Assembly (NCBI GenBank): GCA_022385755.1
Contig: MU278357.1
Location: 496,001 to 560,000 of the forward strand
Direction of reading: 5' to 3'
Origin: Trametopsis cervina
Taxonomy: Eukaryota; Basidiomycota; Agaricomycetes; Polyporales; Irpicaceae
Length of the DNA stretch: 64,000 nt
The notes below the pieces were generated by a model that saw only the letters and a list, made by a program, of their open reading frames with translations, was not told the origin of the DNA and made no database searches. The translations under genes were made by a program, and so were the position numbers. Within the stretch, counting starts at the first letter, position 1. Each line of letters begins with the position of its first letter. Below, one piece after another: positions 13,501 to 22,945 of this stretch.

Positions 13501-13847
13501 GTTCAAAGAAACGTGCAAAGAGTGGGCCTATCACCGAAGTGACGAAATGAAGTAAGCGGGCTCGCACGACATATTACGATCGTATTGGGTGGTCCCTTAC
13601 CTTTGTTCCCAGTCTCCTGGTCCAAACACTGCACGATCTGAACTTTGACGGAGAGCCCGCACAGCCGGCCACGCCTGCTCCGCCTCAGTCCCCTGGCCGC
13701 AGCGCAGCCGCCTTCAGTCCAGTGTCCGCCCCGCCACAAACGCGATCCCACAAACAAGGACCGCCCAAGGCTGTTCTACCGCCTCTAAGCTCTGGGCAAT
13801 GGGAAACGATTGTGCTACCACCCCCTCCGCCCAAGAGGTCAACTTAA
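10550..13847 (+). CDS. RIM20: BRO1-domain pH-response regulator palA/RIM20 (ALIX family)
   Basis: ALIX-family adaptor that binds the ESCRT-III subunit Snf7 through its N-terminal BRO1 domain and the Rim101/PacC transcription factor through its central V domain, supporting alkaline-pH processing. The start is the ATG at 10550 (MTTLQLIPFKKTYTLPIRQA); the upstream GTG at 10541 is not the start. BRO1 signatures follow: LEVSYTPVFNPA near 10905 and YERAGVLFNLAALYSQLAAS near 10970. Later exons have the helical V-domain pattern, for example LKADRYRQVLDEATQSDE near 12700 and LRSLLESLDDLQRSRKETVT near 12965. The C-terminal tail near 13650-13845 is rich in proline and alanine and ends PPPPPKRST. The gene has many introns of 50-60 bases, so total length is approximate. 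RIM20 is preferred over BRO1/ALIX paralogs from the short proline tail and overall size. Confidence 0.82.
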
Positions 13848-14564
13848 TTGTAAATCTACATCCAACTCTGCGTATGGCCTTGCAGAGCTGAACTTTCTGT
13901 GACGGAAGAGCGTGCGACATAGCACTCGGATGCACCTGATGCCCTTCGACCGTATCTTAGATATGTCAGATATCTGCCACATACACCCCTGGTACTGTTT
14001 CTGGAAGAAAAACTAACGCATGACCTCCATGCTGTGATACGGGAACTCCGAGACCCTGGGTGCGTGATATGAAGAGTTAATCTCCCAGTGTTTTCTGCAC
14101 GTTGTGACGGAGATGACCGTGTAAGATGTACGGCAGCTCAAGGCGTTATGCCAAGGGTCTGGCAATGGCGCCAGACTCTGCGTCGCGGCGATCATCTCCG
14201 GAGAAAGACGTGTGGCGGAAGGCAGGCGACGAAGTCGTTCTTTTGTCACAGTATGTTGGTTGTTGACCCCGTGCTACACTGGATTGGCGGTGTGTACTAA
14301 GTGTGCGCAGCGAGGTCCTTGAACCGAACTTGCTAAGATTTCAAGTCCAGTGGCTGTGCGCTAGCCTGAGTATAGCACCTTGACGCCGACCCTTGGGATA
14401 TCGCCACCGTACGCAGTTGTGCGCTCGCACAGCTCCAGTGCACAGCCTAAGGAAAATAATATCATTATTTGAGTGCAAACTTCGTGCAGAGCAGTGGCGG
14501 CTACCTTTCTGTCTCCCCCGTTATCCGGATATCCAGGAGCTGCCTCACACTCAACACATACGCA
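13848..14564. other. Intergenic region between RIM20 and the DUF3421 gene
   Basis: About 700 bases with only short, unrelated open frames on either strand. It holds the RIM20 3' end and presumably the promoter of the next gene. A short AT-rich patch (AAAATAATATCATTATTTG) lies near 14453-14471. Confidence 0.5.
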
Positions 14565-15541
14565 ATGACTAAACAACGGCGAAGGAGCGTATCATCCAGT
14601 TCATCTTCGAGTTCGTCGTCCTCTTCTAGCAGCGACGATGAGCATCGCCACAAGCAGAAGAAGGATAAGAAGAACAAACACAACAAAGCTCACCCAGCGC
14701 CCGCCCTATCTCATATTCCCAGCTTTCCTCCTGCCTTCCAACGAGACGTCCAACCAGTGAACCAGCATCCCTTCATGTCTGGCCCAGGATATCCTCACGA
14801 ATTCCCCTCGCCATCGGGTCCTCCGCCCTACGGAACCCCCACCTTCCCTCATGCACCAGGCGAGCACGAGCGCAGCCTCGACTCCCACTCACCCTTCGGC
14901 CATCCAGGAGGGATCGGCCTACCTGAGCCTCAGCACCATGCCGCATCTACCCCACCCTCAGGCTTTCGCGTGCCTCTGACCACGACTCAGCAATTCCCGC
15001 CCTTCTCCCAAGTCGGCCAGGCCGTAACCCATGACATGGACGGTAGCCCAGTTTTCTTGGGCTCTGCCCTGATGGAGGGATCTGTCCACCCGTGCAAGAT
15101 TGCGCCGGCGTTGCACCCCCCTTGCCATGTGCCATACGGAGGCGGCGAGCTTGAGCATCACGGGCGATACGATCTGTTACCGTTCGACCCTAGCACCATG
15201 GAGTGGGTGCCTACAAGCCACGGGAGTATCCCAGCAAACAGGAGACCTGTAGAAGGCGGATATGAAGACCACGGCGCGAAGCTGTATCATGCTTTGGCGA
15301 CTGTTAGCGGTATCAAGGTCCCAGGGAAGACCGGTGAACATCTGGTACGCATCACTGTAACGATAAAGTAATGATCTATGTTATTAACCACATCATGGCT
15401 TGTGTAGGGCGCAGCTCATATTCCGTTCGGAAGTGCTGAGCACGTCGTTCGTGACAACTACGAGATTCTGTACGCCACAATAGCTTATTCCTGACGATCA
15501 TCTTGCTCATCAGTGTATATCTCCACAGGTGCTGGAAGTGA
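14565..15541 (+). CDS. DUF3421 (natterin-like repeat) protein with poly-Ser and proline-rich N-terminus
   Basis: Predicted exons are 14565-15344, 15408-15469 and 15529-15541, giving about 284 residues. Residues 1-45 contain a run of serines followed by an Asp/Glu and Lys-rich patch (SSDDEHRHKQKKDKKNK). Residues about 45-160 are rich in Pro, His and Phe. The C-terminal part from about residue 158 is a DUF3421 domain: DGSPVFLGSALMEGSVHPCK, the YGGGE motif, and GAAHIPFGSAEHVVRDNYEI. The last intron restores the family ending YEILCWK; without it the frame would run to a non-conserved YATIAYS ending. Function is unknown; DUF3421 repeats occur in natterin-like and other soluble proteins. The gene converges on the WLM protease gene, about 110 bases between stops. 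Confidence 0.85.
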
Positions 15542-15649
15542 ATATTCCATGAAGAGAAGTGACTGTATCAAATATGCCCAGTGTGTAAATGTAAAGTAAA
15601 TGGCATCCACAAACGCAGCCTCTGTATCCTCCTACCATATATCGCCAGA

Positions 15650-17743
15650 TCAACTTGACTCGCTTCGAGTGGCCCCACACGCAGCACAAGCAAGGTAAGA
15701 CTCCTGATTTGATCTGTGGGATCATATTGTCAGCCTCCCCACCTCCGCTACATGAGCAAAATACGCACAATGTACAAACAAGACATGTCCAACCTTGGCC
15801 CTCATCCCGATTTCCTGAGTGTTCGGACGAGGACGCCTGCCCTGCGGGTTTCATGTCCAGTAGTCTCGACCGCCCAGCCGATGCAGCTTGCCGCGCATCA
15901 CTCAGCGTCCTGCTGCTCCCAGCCTGCATCCCCAGCGCCTCTTTCTTTCTGTGGCGCACCTCACCTTGGACAAAATTTCCATACGAAAGCGAAGTGGTCT
16001 TGCGCGTTTTCTTCTTCGGGGCTTGCTCTCCAGGCTCGCTGTCACCAGGCACGCGTGAAGTGGAGGCAGGGGCGAAGAAGTCTGTTAACGGTTTGATGGC
16101 TTCCGAGCCCTTGCCCTTGCCTTTGCCTTTGCTCGATATCTCGGAACGTGGTCGTTTGGAGGGGGGCTGGGGAACCTCGCCAGAGCGTGCAGGAGCCTTC
16201 TCTTTCCCCTTCCCTTTGGAACTTCCGCTGGATATCGTTGGGCCCGTTCTGCTCGCCGCTTGCATCTCCGAGTCCGAACCGTCAAAGGTAGGGAAGACGA
16301 AGTCATCTACGAAGTCCCCGAATGAGGCTTTCAACCCTTTGCCATCTCCATCCGACTCAAGCATTGTGCGGCGCCGGTCCTGGTCGGTTTCAGCTACAAA
16401 TTGGGTAGAGTCATTGTTTTCGTCGCTGTCAGAACCAGAGTCTGTGTCCTCAGAGGGTTCGGGCTTCGCAGAAGTAGACGATGGCCCTGTCGAGATCATA
16501 AGTATATCATAATCGTTGAAAGGAGATTATACCCACCGCTCGTAGAGCTTTGGAGAGCCGAGAGTCGACGCTCGGCAGCCAGAGCTCGCGCCTCCCTTGC
16601 TGATTTACTATGAAGCACCAGTAAGCGCAAAGTTACCCATTGAGTGAGCCCTCCAGCCATACCTTCCGGCTTTTTTCCGGAACCCTGCGCCAGCCTTCTT
16701 AGCGTCTTCGTCGTCTACATCCTCGTTCAGCGCTCTGCCGCCCCCTTCGAATGTTCCCTTCGCAGTTACACGCCCCCCAGCTTTGCGTTTCCTTCCCGTT
16801 TGACGGCCCGTATGGTTCGAAGGACCATTGACTGGCTGTCGCCGTAGTCGTCGGAGTGACGACGGCCGGGTTCGTGAATGGGCGCCACCGCACTAATAGA
16901 TTCCATGGTGAACCAGTGAGGTAGTGCTAGGAAAATGAGCACTCTCACTATGTACTCTGGTAGCTCGCCCTCGTCCAATCCTTGCCCGCTTACCCGGGCG
17001 GAGTCCGCGAGTCGTCTGCCTGAAGACCATAGCCCTAATGAACCATATACATCAGCCCGGTTGAAGAACCTAAGGTGCCACGAAGAGGGATACCATCTCC
17101 ATAATAGCCTTTGTTCTGAAGCTCCCTAACTTCTCTTCGGAGCTGGGCCCACAAAGCTTGAAACGCGGGCCCGTGATTCATGTGCTACAGTTTTTTGTGA
17201 GCAATAATTTCAGGTAGAAAAGCCATGCAAGCATGTGTACGTACTTTGATATGTGCTAACTGGGATACCGTACTTGAGCATGACGCGAGTATCCAGAGTC
17301 AACGAGGAGACGAACGGACTTCGTGACAGAATGTGCTTAGAAGCCAAGAAGCGGGATGAAATCCTCCATGGGGGCCTCGCAGGACTAGTTCTATCATGGT
17401 CTGTCTGTTGGACGTCTAGCCGTACCTCCGTATGAGTATCACTCACCGACTGTTTCTCCGCCGTTCCAATTTCGACCTGCGAAAACCTCGTTGAACTGGT
17501 ACTGGAATTACAGATATCCTCAGTATCCCACCCGTACCCTATCAACGATTGGTTATGCACCTCTTCAAGATTGGTCACTATGAAGCCGTGGGCCCTCATG
17601 AGAGGCTTCACCTGGGCCGCCAAAGCACGCAGGAGTTGCCGAGAGTCCTCTTGAGCACTAGCATCGCGCACAGGCAGTGCACTTATGAAGCTAATGTATG
17701 GATTGGGATTTGCCTCACGCTCGTTGAGCCTGGCAAGGGCCAT
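15650..17743 (-). CDS. WLM-domain metalloprotease, WSS1/SPRTN-like (DNA-protein crosslink repair)
   Basis: WLM metalloproteases of the WSS1 group cut proteins crosslinked to DNA or modified with SUMO/ubiquitin. The N-terminal exon at 17743 reads NPYISFISALPVRDASAQED then LLRALAAQVKPLMRAHGFIV, the start of a WLM domain. The active site is split by introns: CHE ends one exon (about 17320), LAHIK is a tiny exon (about 17250), and HMNHGPAFQALWAQLRREV begins the next. Joined, this gives HELAHIKHMNH, a zincin HExxH with a downstream His. DGYWSSGRRLADSARV follows near 17030. The middle is rich in Lys, Ser and Gly. Splicing near the 3' end builds a RanBP2-type zinc finger: WTCLVCTL then SNQESYLACAACGATR. 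The stop is at 15650-15652. The exact WSS1 versus other WLM subgroup is not certain. It shares a 235-base divergent promoter with PFK. Confidence 0.85.
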
Positions 17744-17978
17744 TGGTGGCGGGGAGGTCGAGAGGCGGAACGAAAGGGACGCGTCTCGCCCGGATCGAGA
17801 ACGCGACCGCGTCAGTGATTGACGCCGGCCAGCTCGATGTCGATCTAGTTCAAATCTAGGTCGAAGATAAAGTGCTCGTCCCTGGGTCGACCCGGCACAG
17901 CAAAATTCACCTCCTTATATCTACCCCACTTGGCGTGCAACCGCCATCTCCTCTGCGCGGATAACGCGAATTATCACC
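17744..17978. promoter_or_regulatory. Divergent promoter between WLM protease and phosphofructokinase
   Basis: The two start codons are 235 bases apart on opposite strands, so the interval must carry both promoters. No clear TATA box was identified. Confidence 0.6.
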
Positions 17979-20900
17979 ATGCACAAGCACACGCAGTCTC
18001 AAGTCGAGAAACCTAGGATGAAGCTCGCCGTCCTCACTTCAGGAGGCGACAGTGCGGGTATGAACGCGGTGGTGCGGGCTGTAGTGAAAGCAGGAATCTT
18101 GAGGTATGTGCACACGGATTTAGTAGGAATTTGGTGTGCTGAAACATCGCAGGGGCTGCGAGACCTGGATCGTACGTGAAGGCTACGAAGGTCTCGTTAG
18201 AGGCAACCCAGAGGGAACCGCAGAAAAGGTGTCTGAGCCGCCACATTATCCCGTACACATCAAGGACGAAGGCTTCGTTCACAACCTCCGTTTTGGCGAC
18301 GGCGAGCTCCTCAAAGATGGAACGTCGGATCATCCCACCGGACGCTCGCTCAAAGGTCGGTATATTGTTCGCGTCGGGTGGGACGATGTCCGAGGATGGT
18401 TTAGCGTCGTACGTTTTCGTTTTTTTAATCGGCGGGCAGCCTCACTAACCTCCCCTAGGGCGGAACACTCGCTGGGACAGCGCGCTCCAAGGCTTTCCGT
18501 ACTCCCGAGGGCCGCCTTGCCGCCGCATTCAACTTGATCAAGGAGGGCATTGACGCGCTTTGCGTCTGCGGAGGTGATGGCTCGCTGACAGGAGCCGACA
18601 TCTTCAGGTCTGAGTGGCCTACTCTTGTGAAGCAACTTTTGGAACAAGGTATATATATTTTATCGTCGTTTGACGCGGTGCGCTAACTTCGTTCATACGT
18701 AGGCAAGATTACGGAAGGCCAGGCCAAGCTGTATGGCCACCTCAAGATTGTCGGTCTCGTCGGCTCCATTGATAACGATATGTCCATGACGGACATGACC
18801 ATCGGCGCCACTACAGCATTGCATCGAATCTGCGAGGCCATTGATAATATCGAATCTACAGCGTCTTCGCACTCTCGTGCTTTCGTCGTGGAAGTGATGG
18901 GCAGACACTGCGGCTGGCTGGCTCTCATGGCCGGTGTCAGGTGTGTTTGATCAGATACAGTCCATGTTCCAATTTTTGACACGGTTGCTGAACAGTGCTG
19001 GTGCAGATTTCATTTTTATCCCAGAGCGACCGCCTACGGCAGATTCGTGGGCTGATGATATGTGCGCGATGATTCAGAAGGTGCATCTTCTTTCATCACC
19101 GCTCACATCCTTGTAACTCACGCCCTTCTATCAGCATCGTGAAACTGGGAAACGGAAGACAATTGTCATTGTTGCGGAAGGAGCTCAGGACAAGGAGTTG
19201 AACCCTATCCGCGCTGATGATATTAAGAATGTACTCTCCGAGAAGCTCGGCTTGGACACCAGGGTGACAACTCTTGGTCATATACAACGAGGTGGCCGCC
19301 CGTGTGCTTACGATAGGATTCTGGTATGATTTCGTCTGGACTATTCAATCGCACGGCTGACTCAGATGTGTAGCCTACGCTGCAAGGTGTGGAGGCAGTT
19401 AACGCTCTGCTCGAAGCGTCCCCAAATACACCATCCTACATGATCGGCATACGGGAGAACAAGATCACCCGTGTGCCGCTCATGGAAGCTGTAGCGATGG
19501 TGCGTAGGGTCCCATAGGCCATATCAGAGTCTTGAACTTAGATTTTTTCCCAATAGACTCACTCGGTCGCAACAGCCATCTCCGAGAAGGACTTTACCAA
19601 AGCTATGGCTCTCCGCGATCCAGAATTCGTAGATGCGCTGGAAGGGTTCCATACCACTTCGCAGCTCTCGAAGGAGCCCCGCTTGCCTCATCATGCTGTA
19701 CGCGATTGGTCTATTACTATTTTACCCTTTATCTAACATAGTCGGCAGAGAATGCGCATTGCCATCATGCAGTAAGATATGTTACCGTTTTGTTGGTCTC
19801 ATAAACCTGAATAGTCTCCAGCGTCGGAGCCCCCGCCGGTGGTATGAACGCCGCCACATGCACCGCTGTGCGATACTGCATACGGCAAGGTCACAAGCCA
19901 TTCGCCATCCACAATGGATTCGTCGGCCTTCTTGATGATCACGTCCATGAATTATCATGGCTCGGTGTCGACAACTGGATGACTCGAGGTGGCTCTGAAC
20001 TTGGCACCAACCGAAAGCTGCCAGATATCGATCTTGGCTCGGTCGCATCCAAATTCCAACAGTACAGCTTCCATGGGCTCATTATGATCGGTGGCTTTGA
20101 AGCATTCCGGGCATTGCAGATTCTCGAAGGAGGCAGACCGCATTATCCATCGTTCAACATCCCTATTGTCCACTTGCCGGCCACACTGTCGAACAATGTC
20201 CCAATGACGGAGTTCAGTTTGGGAAGCGATACGAGCTTGAACGCTTTGGTTGACGCATGCGACGCAATCAAGCAGAGTGCAAGTGCAAGCCGAAACAGGG
20301 TTTTCGTCGTCGAGACACAAGGAGGAAAGTGTGGATGGCTATCTACCATGGGTGCTCTTGCGGTAGGTCCTATTGGGTGATTCCCTGAGTTGCGTATCAT
20401 GATGGTCTGATCGCTCATCCAAACAGACTGGTGCATGCATTGTGTACACTCCTGAGAGTGGTATCAACCTTGATATGCTCCGCGACGATGTCAAGTTCCT
20501 GAAGAAGCGATACAGTTTAGATGCTAAGGGTAAGAGCGAGGGAAGGATTGTTCTGAGGTGGGTGGGTTTTCCATGGAACCAGCATCACTACTGACAGAAT
20601 GTCACAGGAGTGAAGAGTCCTCACAAGTGTATACGACGAAGATGATCACCGATATGTACAAGGAAGAAGGCGGTAAGCTGTTCGACTCGCGATCGGCTTC
20701 CCTCGGGCACACGCTACAGGGTGGTATACCCTCGCCCTTGGACCGTGCTCGTGCAGTCCGTCTTGCGCTGAAGTGTATGGCGTTCATCGAGGAGAAACAT
20801 AACTTGCTTCTCAAACAACCGCACAAGCCGCGTCTAGCAAGCCCGGACATGGCCGCTGTCATCACCATTCAGGGATCGTGCGTCAAGTGGGTGCCAGTCA

Positions 20901-21052
20901 AGGAGATGCTCGAGCACGCGGACCTCCAGAACAGGAGAGGGAAGAGCGAGTCGTGGGAGAAGGTGTCACAGCTCGTTGAATCACTCGTGGCCAGGCCCCA
21001 GATCCTTGGGCAGAAAGATAATAAAGATCAGCCGCTCTCCCCAAGTGTATAG
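17979..21052 (+). CDS. PFK1: ATP-dependent 6-phosphofructokinase
   Basis: Cytosolic glycolytic enzyme that phosphorylates fructose 6-phosphate to fructose 1,6-bisphosphate. The start is taken at ATG 17979 ([18 protein letters not shown]); ATG 18018 is an alternative. The protein has the eukaryotic duplicated form. In the N-terminal catalytic half, [20 protein letters not shown] (near 18030), [12 protein letters not shown] (near 18570) and [18 protein letters not shown] (near 18750) carry the nucleotide-binding and catalytic residues, followed by [12 protein letters not shown]. The C-terminal half is regulatory: [20 protein letters not shown] near 19830 and [20 protein letters not shown] near 20200. 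It ends QPLSPSV before TAG at 21050-21052. Several short introns are visible. Lower fungi usually have one such subunit gene or an alpha/beta pair; which applies here cannot be told. Confidence 0.93.
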
Positions 21053-21704
21053 AGTTCTGACTCGGGATGGAAGATAGAGCAAAGTTGTAGACAAGTAAGC
21101 AAACCGGTGTATGATGGAAGTAATCTGGTATCAATAGAGTCGGATACTGGTTGTAAACTGAAGAGTGTATTACAGTAATAGCTATGATACATAGTTCGTT
21201 GATTTTCCACTGCTGACTTATGTCACGTGATTCGCATATCGACGCAAATCTGCGATTGAGGAACCAGTCAAGTTGTGAAGTGACACCTCCATATATTCTC
21301 TGGTCTCTTGTCCTGCTATCATCGACCCGGTCATCGTGAATGAACACATGTGTCCGCCAAACGCGACAGCTTTGGTCATAGGCAGGCGTTGCTCCAGAAT
21401 GCATGTAGACCACCTACTTCTGGCAGGTCAGCAGGGGGTGGTCCACGTTCATAAACGGTCAACCGTCTCGGGGTGCAAGCTAAACTGTGGTGCAGCAGGA
21501 ATAATTTGGCGGACATAAACTGTCTCCTATCGCGGCGAGCGGGATACTAAACGTGTTAAATTCGACTGCATTAGGACAACCGCTCTGGCTGGTCGACGAA
21601 GTCTCTGCGGTATGTCGGGTAGAGGCTAGCCGCTTGCCTGTCTGACCTTGGGTATATCAGCGAGGCAAGCACCATACAGCTCACTTCACTATGCTAACCC
21701 GCTG
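21053..21704. other. Intergenic region after phosphofructokinase
   Basis: About 650 bases without a recognisable gene. A minus-strand open frame at 20898-21413 overlaps the PFK C-terminal exon in a shadow frame and has no family resemblance. Confidence 0.5.
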
Positions 21705-22439
21705 ATGTCTAGCGAATCTCACACTGAGAAATTTGTCTCTTTACACCTGCCGGAGCTTTGGGAGCGGAGCGCAAAGCGTGTCGACTTCCACTTTAGCAGT
21801 CCAACGTACGTGGTCCATGGATAAATGATGCCATATCTCCCACTGAACTTGTGTTGCGTAGATCAACATCATACGCTGCCGAGTCAGGACATGCATGGCG
21901 AGATCTACCGCCAGCAACGCAGAGGGCCTACATAGTCGTTGCAATCAAGAAGGTTGAACGACAACTTCAGAACCGTGCATCTCCAATTCCGCCGGACGCT
22001 TCAGAAGCGTATTCGCACTTGCTTGATGCAATGCGCGAGCTTTTAGTGAGTCACTTTGTGCGTATTTACCAGCGAACAATGCATTAACCGGCACGTACAG
22101 TGGCTGACACCACATCCGCGCGTTCGCTACAAGAAAAAGTCGACTAGGAGGCGTTCGTCGAGTGCATCGCACATTGTATCTCCCGCAAAGGAAGTGCGGG
22201 AGATCGTCAGTGAAGCCGACGCCGACGTGACGCCTACTATCCTCCCCATGTCAGCTGCTTGGTGTAATCTTGGAAGAGTGGGCGGCTCTTCCCGCCTAGC
22301 AGCGTTCTCAAGTCAGCATTCGCCAAAGAGAACAGCTTCCAGCCCTTTGGCTCGGATTGTTGCTGTAGCGGTGGCGGGAGAAATCGACTCGTTGACGGAG
22401 AATTGTGGAAGCCTCGACCTAGGACCTTGCGGCAAATAA
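21705..22439 (+). CDS. Hypothetical three-exon protein, possibly HMG-box-like
   Basis: I do not recognise this protein. Predicted exons 21705-21805, 21862-22045 and 22101-22439 join in frame to 207 codons with good donor and acceptor sites (GTACGT..GCGTAG and GTGAGT..GTACAG). The N-terminal part reads MSSESHTEKFVSLHLPELWE. The middle has HAWRDLPPATQRAYIVVAI and, after the second splice, HPRVRYKKKSTRRR. The order W-x-x-L-P, Tyr/Ala-rich helix and a basic PxxRYKKK end resembles the second half of a fungal HMG box, but the first half is not conserved. The C-terminal third is basic and serine-rich. It could be a diverged DNA-binding protein or an unrelated lineage-specific gene. Confidence 0.5.
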
Positions 22440-22945
22440 CAGGTGTTGAGGGGCTGGTGTCTAACAATTCGGAGAGGCTGTCATTGGACTGTGTTGTGAG
22501 TGTCCAGCCAATGTATGGTTGTGTAATGGTATCAGCGGGCAAATGTCACATAATGTCACCTTTTCAAAACCTCTCTGGATGTATCTTGGATCAACGTGCT
22601 ACACCCACTGGCAACATTTTAACTCGCCGACATCGCTTCCAGATTTATCTCTTGTTTTCTTTCGCCAAAGAAAAGTGATTCGATTCGAAGTGAGCATTGC
22701 TTGATTTCCATTCCACTCAAGCCCTGTCTATCCTCAGCTCGCAACATTCACAGTAAAAAGATCTTCGTCTCAATGCATATCTGCATTTGGAAATGCTGAC
22801 CATACTGTCTGTTTTTGGCCAGATCGAATTCGAAACTTCCAAAAGCGGATTGTCAGCCACTCGCATGATATACGAACCGCGGGCCCCCTTCCCTCTTTCT
22901 TCAGCTACCATCACCAAGACCCGTCCTCACTTCGCTGTGAGTAGT
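22440..22945. other. Upstream region of gene A1 and left end of inverted-repeat arm
   Basis: Similarity to the inverted copy becomes visible at about 22715 (counterpart near 55500). From 22793 the frame is open and joins the A1 start, so an upstream ATG at 22793 could add 51 residues; the MDPD start is preferred because it is shared by all five family members. The last 60 bases before the A1 ATG closely match those before B1 and B3 and include a GTGAGT donor-like word. Confidence 0.5.

Noticed and set aside
14565..15541. DUF3421 gene as a secreted natterin-type toxin
   Set aside because: There is no signal peptide and the N-terminus is a basic, Ser-rich low-complexity region; only the domain family is shared.
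15655..16512. 285-codon plus-strand frame opposite the WLM protease
   Set aside because: Antisense shadow of the Lys/Ser-rich part of the protease; low-complexity codons leave the opposite strand open.
22237..22542. Minus-strand frame over the hypothetical gene
   Set aside because: Shadow of the plus-strand three-exon gene.
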